64,000 bases of DNA from Prochilodus magdalenae. Taxonomy: Eukaryota; Chordata; Actinopteri; Characiformes; Prochilodontidae. The DNA is taken from positions 776,001-840,000 of the forward strand of contig JAMWET010006979.1 of assembly GCA_024036415.1 (NCBI GenBank), written 5' to 3'. A program made the translations under genes and the position numbers. The notes below the pieces were generated by a model that had not been told where the DNA came from, searched no databases, and saw nothing but the letters and a program-made list of their open reading frames with translations. Shown here one piece after another: positions 35,769 through 46,748 of the stretch (its first letter is position 1; every line of letters begins with the position of its first letter).

Positions 35769-35914
35769 GGTGGGTATTTTAATTACATTGTAGTTAGTTG
35801 TAGAGGTGTATATATAAAGCCATAGCCGAAAGGTTAAAAAAGCTCGATTCAAATTACATGACGTGTTGAATTTCTAAGGTAAAATACTCTTCAGGGATCA
35901 AACTTAAAGATGAT

Positions 35915-36600
35915 GTCATTTTGCAAAGCTGAACTTTTGACCAAGATCTTCTATTGATGACAGGAGAGTAAAATCACACTGTAAAGTTTTCTCCAGCATC
36001 TCCCAACGACTTTCAAAGGGCTTAAGGTCAGGACTCTGTGGGGGCCAGTTCATGTGTTATTCCTCGTGTTTATTGGACCACCCTTTCACAATCCTGCCAT
36101 TGTCATCTTGGAATATGGCTGTGCCATCAGTAAAAATCCATTAATGAAATAATTGTCATTCAGTACCTTCAGGTAGTCAACTGACCCGTTTTATTACCAC
36201 ATAATGATTCAAATAATGTTTCCCTCCACCTGACCAACTGAAGAACCCCAGATCACAACACTGCCTGCAGAGGCTTGTACCATGGGCACTATGCATTACT
36301 AGGCACATCGCCTTCCCTCCTTCACTAAATTTGGAATCTGGGACAGGTAAATCATCAGACCACATGTCCATTTTCCATTGCTCCAGAATCCAATCCATCT
36401 ACTGTAGATTTCTTTTGTTTTAACAGTTTGACCACCAAGCGTTTATGATCCTATTTTTTCCTGACCATATTTTATCCATGAAATTGACATTTCTCAACTC
36501 TCCTTCCTAGTTTCATTAATGTGTTGGGCAGTTCCTCACCCAGGTTCATTCATTCCAGCTTTTTTTTTTTTTGCTTGATGCATGCCAGGAACTTGACCCA
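35915..36600 (-). mobile_element. Tc1-like transposase relic
   Basis: On the minus strand near 36048 it encodes NWPPQSPDLKPFESRWEMLE, the hallmark 'WP-QSPDLNPIE--W' region of Tc1-like transposases, ending in SFAK and a stop at about 35924. Upstream (about 36390) is WSDD, matching the 'WSDE' catalytic aspartate region. The two pieces are in different frames, so it is inactive. Confidence 0.7.
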
Positions 36601-37845
36601 TCTGAAACACTGTAACAACCACGAGATGTGGTTCCCAGGTAGTTGTTAAGAAATGAGAAGCTTGTGACTGTATCTGTTAGGGCTAAAAGTATCATTGCCA
36701 GCTGAAACATTAATCACTGCAATGCACATTATTTATCAAAGGCTTTTTAAAAAAACAGGCTGATCTATAGATCTGTAGTCCATTGACTTTAGTTCCAGCA
36801 CCCACGGTTTAGTGTTTAATGGCCTAAAAGCTACAAAGAAAAGTAAGAAAAAGAGGACAGAGCACTTCGCAAAATTCTATTGAATTTGGGAGGATGTTTG
36901 GGGTTAATGTGGACGTTGGGGTCGGAGCAAACTTTCCAAACTGGCTCTTTCAGGCTGATGTCCAGCCAAAACCTCAGCGACAACTGCTTATGGTCATACA
37001 AAAGTGATTAACCCTTGTGCACAACAAAACAGCCAGTCTCACTTTAAAAAGGCAAGCCATCTTAATGACCATAAGAAGTTCTCCACTATGATCTAGACCT
37101 CAAACACAAATACGTTATGGCTTGTTGAGAATCAGCAGGCTTGTTTCTGCTGACACTGTCCATTAAAACCATCTTTTAATGTCTGCGTCTGTTTGCAGAC
37201 CACCAGCGTTGAGGAACTTCTGGGTTCTAAACCAGAATGCATCGGAGGCAGTTGAACATTACGTACAGTATGGTGCAATGTTGTTCTTTGTCCTTCGGGC
37301 CACACATGTGGCTCTTCAAAGTAAGGTTGTGACCCTGTGCCAAAGGAAATTTCCTGCAGGTCAGCCAAGCTACAAGGCCAGAGGGGAAGCTTAGCTGGAA
37401 ATCCCAGGAGCAGGGTGCAGGAAAGCCAGGAAGATCCACCAGCAGGGAACAGTAATTGACATGGATCTTGCGGTGCCTCCTGCATCGCGTCATTTGGGGA
37501 TCTTTCTGGGGAGTCCAGGGTCTACGCTGGCTAGACAAGACGAGAGAAACCTCATTCTAAAGGACTAGGTTGTCTTTATTAGATTGGAAGGATTTGTGTT
37601 AGGTCTTCAGAATTTATCCTCATAAACCCTGTGTTCAGGTTAAGCTTCATAAGGGTGGGCTCACAAAGTACATAGAAATCCAGTAGGGCTTAACTTTCTA
37701 GTTGACACGTACAATGTGTACACTGGTGTTATTGTTTAAGCAGCATATGTCAGAGGTATGAATCCACACGAATCCACTGTACCATAAGGACTTTGAGAAT
37801 TAGAATTTAGAACCATTTGCTAATTGCATTTGCACTTCCGACGCA
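36601..37845. other. intergenic, nothing recognised
   Basis: No exon or named repeat recognised; frames up to 117 codons lack any domain. Confidence 0.45.
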
Positions 37846-37847
37846 AT

Positions 37848-38835
37848 CCACCCCCCCTCCCCCCCCCCCCTCCACATCAACAACACTGCAGTATCCATGG
37901 TGGAGTCACTCAAGTTCCTGGGCACCACCATCTCCAGAGACTTGAAATGGGAGAAAAACACCATCTCCATCATCAAGAAAGCTCAACAGAGAATGTTCTT
38001 CTTGAGACAGCTCAAGAAATTCAACCTGCCACAGACCCTGATGATCCAGTTCTACACAGCGATCATCGAGTCCATTCTCACAGCCTCTATAACTATCTGG
38101 TTTGGTTCCTCCACCTCACAAGAAAGAACCAAACTCCAGCGCATCATCAGGACAGCAGAGAGGATCATTGGATGTAACCTGCCATCACTTCAGCAGATCT
38201 ACACCAGCAGGGTGAGGAAGCGTGCTGGCAAAATTACCTCTGACCACCCTTCACATCCTGGGACACCGAGCCGGTCCTTTCTGTCCATACACGTCCCCTC
38301 CTGTTAGAAGAGACTGCGGTCCATCACAACCAGCCACACTACGTCATGCTAACGAGCGTTGTTTCACCAGAGCGTGTATCCCGGTCCTCAACCACAGTCG
38401 GACACCTCCCGACTTTTTAAATGCCCTCAAAAACATCCCACTGAACATGTAACCAAACCTGACTGTGAAACAGCTTACTTGCCCTCTAGCCGATTGCACT
38501 CTGCCTATTTGCACACCTGTACAGATGTCTCTCGATTCTGTAAAATATTCAGGTCATACTGTACCTTTCTATTTTTCAACAAAATCTGTTTTCACATCTC
38601 TTCCAGCTTCTTCAGGCTTTATTAACCTTTAGTACTTTTTTTACTTTTTAATTTACCCTACCACTATTTTATTGTTTAGATGTAATTTTCCTTTAGTTTG
38701 ATACTGTAAATAATCTGTGTTCTGTGTTTTTGTTACTTGTCTTTGTTACTTGTCATACGTGTTGCTCTTACCAAGACAAATTCCTTGTATGTGTAACATA
38801 CTTGGTGAAATAAAGAGATTCTGATTCTGATTCAG
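37848..38835 (+). mobile_element. 5'-truncated LINE, Rex1/L2-type non-LTR retrotransposon
   Basis: Starts at a poly-C run (37848-37873), runs through the C-terminal part of a reverse transcriptase and ends with AATAAAGAGATTCTGATTCT in a short (TTCTGA)n tail at 38813-38835, the usual 3' end of this class. About 1 kb of an element of several kb is kept, consistent with 5' truncation during target-primed insertion. Confidence 0.8.
37873..38307 (+). pseudogene. LINE reverse transcriptase C-terminal fragment
   Basis: The frame gives VESLKFLGTTISRDLKWEKN, KKAQQRMFFLRQLKKFNLPQ, FYTAIIESILTASITIWFGS and KLQRIIRTAERIIGCNLPSL. These are the conserved post-polymerase motifs of fish LINEs: 'FLGxxIS.DL.W', 'KKAQQRL.FLR.L', 'FY...IESILT..I..W.G', 'L..I..TA..I.G'. 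A stop at 38305-38307 and a frame change end it; further C-terminal residues continue in other frames. Confidence 0.85.
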
Positions 38836-38892
38836 AGGAATTTGACTGCCGCATTTAAATAATTCACACACAGACATACAAGTGAGCACGCA

Positions 38893-39064
38893 CTCCAGGG
38901 AACAGTGAGCACACTTGCCCAGAGTGGTGGACGGCCTTATCCACGGTAGCAGTTAAGTTGAGTCAGGTGCCTTGCTCAAGGGCACTTCAGTCATTCCTAT
39001 CAGCTCAAGGAATCAACCCGGTGACCCTCTGGTCACAAAGTTGGTTCCTTAACCTCCAGCCCAT
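38893..39064 (-). repeat. tRNA-type SINE, GACCGGAGGGTCACC family (copy 2)
   Basis: Minus strand: GGTTAAGGAACCAACTTTGT, CAGAGGGTCACCGGGTTGAT, TCCTTGAGCTGATAGGAATG, GTGCCCTTGAGCAAGGCACC. Same family as 23612-23730. Confidence 0.65.
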
Positions 39065-39711
39065 GCTCAGGTGTGGCCAGTAAATGAGTACAGGCATTGT
39101 CACATTGTATATAGTACGTTTCGCTTGTAATTGAGTTTGATATTAAATTGTACTATTATTAACTTTCAGATTAGTCAGGTGTACTGTATAAAATCACCTC
39201 ACTTCAACATGTACCCTCCCTCAGCTTCATTTCAAAGTACAATATCCTACTTTCAGTCTCTTTACATTCTGCAGGTGTAATCAGAAGCAACAGAAGTGAC
39301 TGCGTTTTCTGGAATATGTGGAAAAACATGATTTTCAAACTTTGAATCTGAAGCAAACCAATCATATCTCACTATTGGCTACACCCCACCCCTAATTCCC
39401 AATTGTCCAATCGCCACTGTAACACTGTTACAGAACTCAAGCCTTTGCTGCAGCCTTTAGTGGAATGGTTTTAAATGAAACACCCAATAATGAGATAACA
39501 GGAAAGAGATTACAGAGATTACAAACCCAAAACCCCAACAGTGGATCAGACCGCATGGCCAGTTAAATCAACCAAAGACGTGAACCACTGTTCCTGGCGA
39601 TGGGATGTTTAGCCTTGGGTGATTGATCATGGGTTGGTGTGTTGAAGAAGAGTTAATGCACTGTAAGATTCCAACGTGGCCTATCCCTTATAAATTTCCA
39701 ACATTGTTCGC

Positions 39712-39848
39712 AATCACGTAAATCCAGATTGCGTGTTAGACACGTACACGCCCAATGGTTTCCACGTGGGGAAATATTGTGGATTTCCGTGATTGGACAC
39801 GTAGGCTATTACGCACCCACTTGTTTCTGGAATTGGATTTACGTGATT
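39712..39848. repeat. perfect 14-bp inverted repeat
   Basis: AATCACGTAAATCC (39712-39725) and GGATTTACGTGATT (39835-39848), 109 bp apart, with partial matches beyond. A third, imperfect copy GGATTTCCGTGATT sits at 39781-39794 in the orientation of the right arm. Both perfect arms contain an ACGT core. Confidence 0.7.
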
Positions 39849-40134
39849 GAACACATGGGTGAGATATCCAGGATAGGCCAGGCACCGTTTTTGACAGTTG
39901 CCTTCATATCAACCAGTGTCACCTTTGTCCTCCGTCAGGACTACAGTGGTTCAGTTGGTCTTTGGTTGAATTTTAACTGGCCATGTCCTGGTATGTATCT
40001 GTATCCATCTGGTTGGGGTTTTTGGGCTTGGTCTGTAATTCCCGAAGGGGGACACGTTTCGCTCAAAATGCAAACAAATATAGAAAGCAGTGAATGTCAA
40101 TTAATTAACTTTATTTTATTTATATTGTTTATGT

Positions 40135-40235
40135 ACTGTGGCGCCGGCCTGAGGATGAGCCGACTGAGACCTGATGTGAGCTCAGAGACACCCACAAGCA
40201 CCAGCGCGGGTGAACTTGCGTCCTTTATTTACATG
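40135..40235 (-). repeat. possible LTR-like fragment
   Basis: Minus strand has AAATAAAGGACGCAAGTTCA (polyadenylation signal) followed by GC-rich TCAGTCGGCTCATCCTCAGG and CGGCGCCACA. This resembles an R-U5 end, but no partner LTR or internal coding region was found. Confidence 0.2.
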
Positions 40236-41979
40236 TGTCTGACCTATAACTCAAACATCTATTCAGAAGCTTTCTGATCGAGTCCTTTTATAGTCCTTTT
40301 TTGCTCTCTCTGTATGTCTGGCCAGGAGACCAACGTCCGCCTCTCTCTCAGACTAAAGATAGCCAGTTTTCATACTGCTGTGGGAGGAGCACGCACCACA
40401 TACCGGCAGAAAAGTGCTTATTCCAGAACTTATGTCTTTAATGTTCCAAAAAACCTCGGGACAGGGGCAGGTTTACCACTGAGTTTAGGTCCGTGAGTTT
40501 ATCTGCTGAACGCTTGTGCAATCACTGATTCTTGTTAAAGTCTACTTTCCATTTGGCAGCTCATGAAGCAACTCTGGCAATGGAACCACTGACTTTGGGG
40601 AACCGGGTGTGACAGTATAACTGAGTCTAGCAAACCAGGTAACCAAGTGATGAGAGGTTACTGTGGGTAAAGCATGGCACGCTCCACTCAGTGCCAAATG
40701 AAACCAGGTGCACATGTGATTGCGGAACCCGTGAAGGCTGAAAGCGAGACTAGTGAATGGAGCTTCATGAGTCTCTTCTGATTTTCCTCTCAGCCTGTCC
40801 CTTCCAGTGCCATTAGGAGGAGAACTATTAAATCAACCTGAGCAAGGAGCTGGCCTGCATTAAAATGTCACCGGTGTTTGGCCACCCGCACATCAGTGGA
40901 GCAATGCACCTTTAGGTTTGATCTTATAAATTTCAACAGGAGTTTTCCTTTGATTCTCTCTAGCTGCTGGAAACACAGCCGACTATAATCACTTACAGAG
41001 TTTATAGGGATACTCTGCGGAGTTCTTACCAAATGTGGAATCTGAGTTGCAAAGCTAAGATTTTCGCTGGCCAAAAACACTGGAGTTTGGATTCGTTCTA
41101 AAATGAATGAAAACCTGCTGAGGATCCCTGAGCTGAACTGAACTGAGCCTATGACTGTGTGTCTCTTTCCCAAAAATGGCCTTGGTTTTGTTTTCCTTCT
41201 TGGGAAGTATTTTCCTCTGTAGTTGCAGAACATTCACCAGTGTGTGCAGGACATTGAGAACAATGGGAAACAAATAGCAGTTGAGTAAGATGACCTAAAC
41301 TGGGCAGGAGCAGGGACAACTTTATGTTGTCTCCACATGAGGTCATTAAAACGATTTACACCATTTTCTCCTTGCTCCTAATGTAGCCAGACAGAGACAT
41401 GTTATCAATTTGGAGTTTGCTTCTTCAGTTTTGCACTGAAGCTGCGAGGCTAAATGTAGCTAAGAGGCAATGGAAGCTTAATGTGCTCCCAGTTATCTTC
41501 AGACAGCAAACATGTCTTGGCTGGTTGAATTTGGAGCAAAGGCGAAATTTTTCAACACATTTTTTGGTGATCAGTAAAAATATGGAAAGGAACACAAGAT
41601 TAATAGAGTCGAACTATTTCAAACAGGAAATACGGGACAGGACGGCATGAGTGAGATCGTATTTTCCTTTTTTCCCATCCAGTGACTCCCCCCTTTCCAT
41701 CCTGTCATCCCCTGGCAGCCCCGTTTTGGCCCAATCCCTTGTTTCCCATTATCTCTGGGTATGAGTAACACTCCAGGTCATGGGGAAAGCAATGGTAGTT
41801 AAAAGGAAGAGTGGAGTGAGAAATTGCAGTAGGGAATCCCACGTCTCATCCTGCTTCTTCCCAAAGGAAACCGCTGGCCAGTCCAGTAATGCAGTTAATC
41901 TGGGTCACGCTTACAAAAAACAGAACTAGCAAGACGAGTATAACTTGAAAGGTTTCTATATACCTTATAGTAATTCTGG

Positions 41980-42012
41980 TTGCGCAACCAGCGCAACCAG
42001 CGCAACCAGAAT
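41980..42012. repeat. (GCGCAACCA)n short tandem repeat
   Basis: GGTTGCGCAACCAGCGCAAC, then CAGCGCAACCAG: three units of GCGCAACCA, the first forming an inverted pair with the preceding GGTTGCGC. Confidence 0.8.
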
Positions 42013-42289
42013 TATTGCACAGCTGTACTGTTATTCGATTTTTTGTTTTCTCCCGTTTCATCGCCGACTAACACGTCCCGCAGCTTTTGAGATATCAACT
42101 CTGTTCCAACTCCAGATTGTCCGGTATGATGCGCTGGTGTGAAAGGAATTAGAAAGGAATTTTTCTGGAATTTTTTTCCCATAGAGAATGAATGGGATCA
42201 AAAAGCACGTGCCTATCTAACCTACTTCCACCTGACCTAGAGACACCAAATCGGATACACTAGCTAGGAGCAGACTGGTTCGTTTCTCC

Positions 42290-42800
42290 ATTTTGTTTCG
42301 CATCCCTCGTTCCTCCCATAGAGTCCCAGTCATTTTTGGACCCCTCTAAAGACGGCTGTTTCGTTCGGCCTAGAGGCGCGAAACAACATACACACTAAGG
42401 GCAGGGCACGAAGCACTAATCCACAGCCATACTGACCCACACTTCTCTATCGTTGGTTTATTCATCCTTTGTTCCTCCCATAGAGTCCCAGTCATTATCG
42501 GCCCAAATCAAACCCGGCTGTTTCCTTCACCAAAGAACCAGGAAACGTCACATATACTCACTAGGGGGAGGTCCCCAAGCACTAGAGCCCATCCATACAG
42601 ACCTGCACTTGTCTATCTGTCGCTTATTCATCCCTCGTTCCTCCCATAGAGTCCAGTCATTTTCGACCCAAACCAAGCAGTAATGCTTTTGTTTGACCAA
42701 GAGCCACAAAACTTCACATATTCACTAGAGGCAGGTCCCCAAGCGCTAATCCACAGTCATACCTGACCCACACTTGTTTACTCATCCCTCGTTTCTCACT
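42290..42800. repeat. ~160-bp tandem repeat, three diverged units
   Basis: CATCCCTCGTTCCTCCCATAG recurs (with changes) at about 42301, 42463 and 42629, and the start of a fourth at about 42783. Each unit continues GAGTCCCAGTCATT, a GGCTGTTT/CTTTTGTTT segment, a CACTAGGGGAGG-like segment, CAAGCRCTAATCCA and a CATACTGACCCACACTTGTC-like segment. Confidence 0.85.
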
Positions 42801-43935
42801 GAGAAGCTGCGCAACCATCCCGCGTTTCCTTCAGGAAATGCCCTTTTCTAGTTTAAAAATGAGACTTAACAAACACTCGACATCAAAAACAAACAGCTGC
42901 ACCTGGAAGGAAGTGTTGGATTGCAAAGCTATTGGGAAGAAGGATACTTATTTGTACAGCTATCCGTCTGATGGTGAGTGTAAGCTCTATGAGGGCTACT
43001 TGTATGTTGTCTGGTATTAGTAATATGGCCGTGGTTAATTCTTTAGTTTGTTCCATCCATTTCCAGGGGCTTGGCCTCTGCTAATGGATAGGGACGGTGA
43101 AACCATGTGATGCAACAGGCCTCTGGTTTTTGTACTAGTCCTGTGGGAAGGGATCTCTATGTAACGGTTTACAATAAAGGCTGGCATGCTGACTCCTGAG
43201 CCACAATGCTTATATACCCTCCAGTGATTGCTTATACCATCTAGCCTCTCAGGCAAGCAACAGATGAACAAGTGCCAGGAAGAGAAAGTCTGAGAGAGAA
43301 GGAGTTTGTCTGAGGGAGAAAGTAAGAGAGAGAGAGAATGACAGACAGAGAGGAGTAAAACATCTTTTATAGCTGTTTCTTTTTTTTTAATATTGGTATG
43401 TGGGTCAGCTGAAATCAGACGTTTTTCAGCCACTGACATGACAATGCTTTGAGCTTGATGTAATATTCCCACTCTGTTCTTGGTCCTGACACTGTTCTCC
43501 CAATGGCTATATATACCCTTCACCTAATGAAGTCTAACTGCCTTATAAGGCCTGGGACAGAGAGCATACGGCTGCTGCCACATTCTAGCGCTTGAAATTT
43601 GGTCCACATGCTCTTTCTCTCACTTTCCAGCACTCCCTCCTTCTCTCTCCTCTGCAAGACAGTAAGAAATTATAGAATGTGATGAGAGCACAGGGCATCC
43701 TGTCCCTCAGCAATGAACTGGAAAGAGAAAAGCATGTGTTGTTTTTTGCCAGCACATGGCATACAGTCTCTTATTCACGGTAGCAAACGTGGAAAGTTTT
43801 CTACAGATAGATCTAGTCATGTCTAGATCTTTATGAACCTGGTCAGTCATTCCTAGGAAGCTAAGAAAGGCTTTTACTGCAAGTGTATTTCACTGAGCCA
43901 CAGAGTAAACGAATAAGAAGATACAGGCAACCCGC
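42801..43935. other. intergenic beyond the adamts15 3' end, nothing recognised
   Basis: Mixed sequence with a GAGAGA patch at about 43320-43350. No exon recognised. Confidence 0.45.
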
Positions 43936-43953
43936 TGATTCGTTTGTACATGT

Positions 43954-43959
43954 TTTATT
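43954..43959 (-). terminator. candidate polyadenylation signal AATAAA for adamts15
   Basis: Reads TTTATT on the plus strand, so AATAAA on the gene strand, about 1.98 kb after the adamts15 stop codon. A second AATAAA-like stretch (plus GGAATAAATACC) next to it is on the opposite strand. Cleavage would fall roughly 10-30 bases lower in coordinate. Confidence 0.45.
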
Positions 43960-45940
43960 TGGAATAAATACCTTTAGAAGTCATTACAATTCAAAATGCC
44001 AGCGTTAAAAAAAAAAAAAACATATACATATATCAATAAAAGACATAAAACGGTATTTACATGACTTATTTGTGCACAGCCAGATGGATGTATACATGGT
44101 ATACAAGGCAGCCCATGCAGGACGTTGAAATCTTTTGCCGTACGAAAGCGCAAAAGAAAAAAAAAACAAAAACAAAAACAAAACATTCCAAGTAATACAG
44201 GAACCATCTTTTAGATGGACAATATGGTTGCTCTGAAGAACCTTGCGCATATATGTTTTGCCGTATGATGCATTACAGAACTTTACACTTAAGAACAGCT
44301 CGCCGGGTTCGACGTCGGAAACGGCGCCCATCTTGCGCCACGAGCCGCCACTTCTTTAAAAAATCGCTCTAATAGTAATAATAATAACTTAGTTTATATG
44401 GCAACTGTACCAGACAGGGCTTGATCGTAGCAGCTGCACCTCTGGCTCAATGGAAAGAGTGGAGGAGAGGAGGAAGAGGAGGAGTAGGACTTCTCAGACA
44501 AATGAGTAAACAAACGACAAAGGAGCTGGATGACAAAACGAGATGAGAAACCTGTTAGTGGGGCACACTCGGTGGGTGTAACATGGCGAGATGTTGGTAA
44601 GCTGAGCCGGGCCTGTGTTTGAGAGGGCTGGAGAGCGCCTGGAAGATGTAGCATTGATTAAATGAATGGGATTCAGGAGAAAGGCTAACACGCTAGCTTT
44701 CCTCCCCATTCGGAGAGTTTTCTTGGCTCTACTTCAGCTTGGAGTGTTTTTTGTATCTCCTTTTCCATGACCCTTTAAAAGTGGCCTCCACCAGTCAACA
44801 GTGTTGTTTGAATGGGCTCTCCATACCTTGTGTTAAAAACCAAGATAAAAACGTCTAGTCATGTTTTGGAGCTATGATATATGGGCTTCGCTGCTTTCCT
44901 CCCCCCACAGAATAAAGCATGGGAAAACCACCAGTTCCCACCGCCTTAAAGTTTAGCAGATGGGAGATACTCCAGCCATGTTAATCTTTAGCCAATTTGT
45001 TATACATGCTGAAATCATAATAAGCGGTGCTCTAATTATGAGGCATTCTCTAAACAAATGTTTCTGCAGAGTATTCACACAGACAACAGAACTGAGAATG
45101 CACTGGTGGGATAAAGCGGTGGAAAACACCATTGATGATGGCAAACGATCAAATGTTTCATCCGTTCTTGCAGTCGTTAACATCTTGAGCATGATCCCTT
45201 GACCTTTTGGTAATGTCCTTAAACCTGGTTTAGTCTCACCAGCCTCTCCTTACCATGTCTGTGCCTTGAACATAAGAAGGACAGTTGCAGCCAGTTCCAT
45301 GCAGTACAAGGGCATTTTCTGTGCTAGGTTCCTATCTAGCTGTGGAATGTACTTTTTTTGACCCAGCAGACTATCAGTGTTTGGGTTGGCCTCTCACGCA
45401 AATACTCTCTGAAGGGAGTCACTGTGGTCATTAATCGTTTTCTCACATAAATGTGCTGCTTTTAAAGGTCTTGCGTACTGTCACATAAGGTCAGTCAACT
45501 GACCTGCCATCAAATTCAACAGGAATTCCACCAGCAAGAGACGAAAGTCCTGTTGTATCATTCCCTCAGCAAAACCGGGGCAGTTGTTTGGGCTAATTGC
45601 TTAAGCTGGATCATATACATGGTCTTAGAAATTTGGTTGCAGTTAGAGGTAGAACACCGTTTGCAACTGTGTTTAACCCTGTCTTCCCACCTCTTTTCTT
45701 TCAGTTTCTCTCCCTCAGGTATGTGAGGCCGTTTCCTTTAATACATTTTTTTTTTATCTTCTTCATGTCTTTCCCTTTTCGCAGGCCGTATGCATGAACT
45801 AAAAACAGAATGCACCAGAACAAGTCCTGGATCGTTGATCTCTTTTTTTTTCTTTCTTTTTCTTCGTCTTGTGTATCATCTGACAAAGCGACAAGTCCGT
45901 GAAAGGTGATAATGGAGGCGGATTGTCAGGGAGGGAGTCA
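43954..45940 (-). other. adamts15: inferred adamts15 3' UTR
   Basis: Between the adamts15 stop and the first AATAAA well downstream on the minus strand lie about 2 kb without interspersed repeats that I recognise. The block contains A- and T-runs, a GC-richer patch near 44300-44350 (TCGCCGGGTTCGACGTCGG) and a GGA/AGG-rich patch at 44455-44490. The extent is an inference from the polyadenylation signal; an earlier signal could shorten it. Confidence 0.5.
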
Positions 45941-46748
45941 TTAACAGGGTTTCAATGTACAGAAGTCCAGCTCCTGTGGCTTCTTCATGTCCTTGCAGTG
46001 CTCCCTCGCCAACAGCATCCCTTTCTGGGTGACGCAGCGGAGAGGTCGTCTTCTGAAGCCCTTCCCGCAGCTCTTAGAGCAAGGGGACCACTCACCCATA
46101 TCCCACATGGGACAGGGATCCCCGCACGCCCGCATGGCACTTGGCCTTATGGCTGGGTCGCAATTCGTCTCGGGGCTACCGTCTACCCTAAGGCACTGCA
46201 CCAACCTCCTCTGGAGGCCGTTCCCACAAGTTACCGAGCATTCGTCCCAACTAGCCGTTGCCCACTTCCCTGGGAGCAGAGCCTCTTTGGTATAAGAAGG
46301 CAAATCCTTTTCCTTGAGGTGATTGCCTTCTGTTCCTTTGATCCCGCCCTCTTCGGCCAGGACGCTGTTTTCTGCCCGTTCCCTACTCTCTTTCCTTATT
46401 ACCTTTTCCTCTTTGCTCTCCCGCTTCAGGTAGAAGGAGTAGCGTATGCGTGGAGGGGTCATCTGGCCCACAGACAGCACCTCCACGGTCAATGCTTCCC
46501 CTAGAGGCTTGATGGCATGCAGGGTCTCGGACTGTCCACCTGTGCCACTGTAGCGAAGCAGGCTTCCTCGCACCAGGATATCCCTTTCCACGGCTGACAC
46601 CACATAGTTTCCGTTCAGCAAGTACTTGCCCTGGCTGTTCTTCACAGCCAGGTAGTTGTCATCGCTCACCATACCCTTGTAGCCACGCTGGCGGACATCA
46701 ATGTTGGCAGCGCCCACTGGAAGCATGACGACAAAGTTGTAGCCATGG
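45941..46748 (-). CDS. adamts15: adamts15 exon 8: spacer, charged linker, two C-terminal TSP1 repeats, stop
   Basis: 808 nt: the first base completes the split threonine, then 268 codons and a TAA stop at 45943-45941. The spacer runs from [18 protein letters not shown] to [11 protein letters not shown] and determines substrate and matrix binding in the family. A linker of roughly 50 residues rich in K, E and R follows. The two TSP1 repeats start at [15 protein letters not shown] and [15 protein letters not shown], each with six cysteines. The protein ends LKPC immediately before the stop, as expected for ADAMTS15, with no PLAC domain. The antisense open frame across this exon is a shadow. Confidence 0.95.

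Noticed and set aside
39729..40277. 182-codon open frame, Trp-rich
   Set aside because: It spans the inverted repeat and a possible LTR-like fragment; I recognise no domain and found no start context or homologous phrase.
43035..43523. 162-codon minus-strand frame upstream of the coordinate end of adamts15
   Set aside because: It contains a GAGAGA-derived low-complexity stretch and no domain, and lies beyond the inferred polyadenylation signal.
45899..46504. 201-codon open frame on the plus strand
   Set aside because: It is antisense to adamts15 exon 8, whose minus-strand frame carries recognisable TSP1 and spacer sequence. The plus frame has no domain and owes its length to the codon bias of the real gene.
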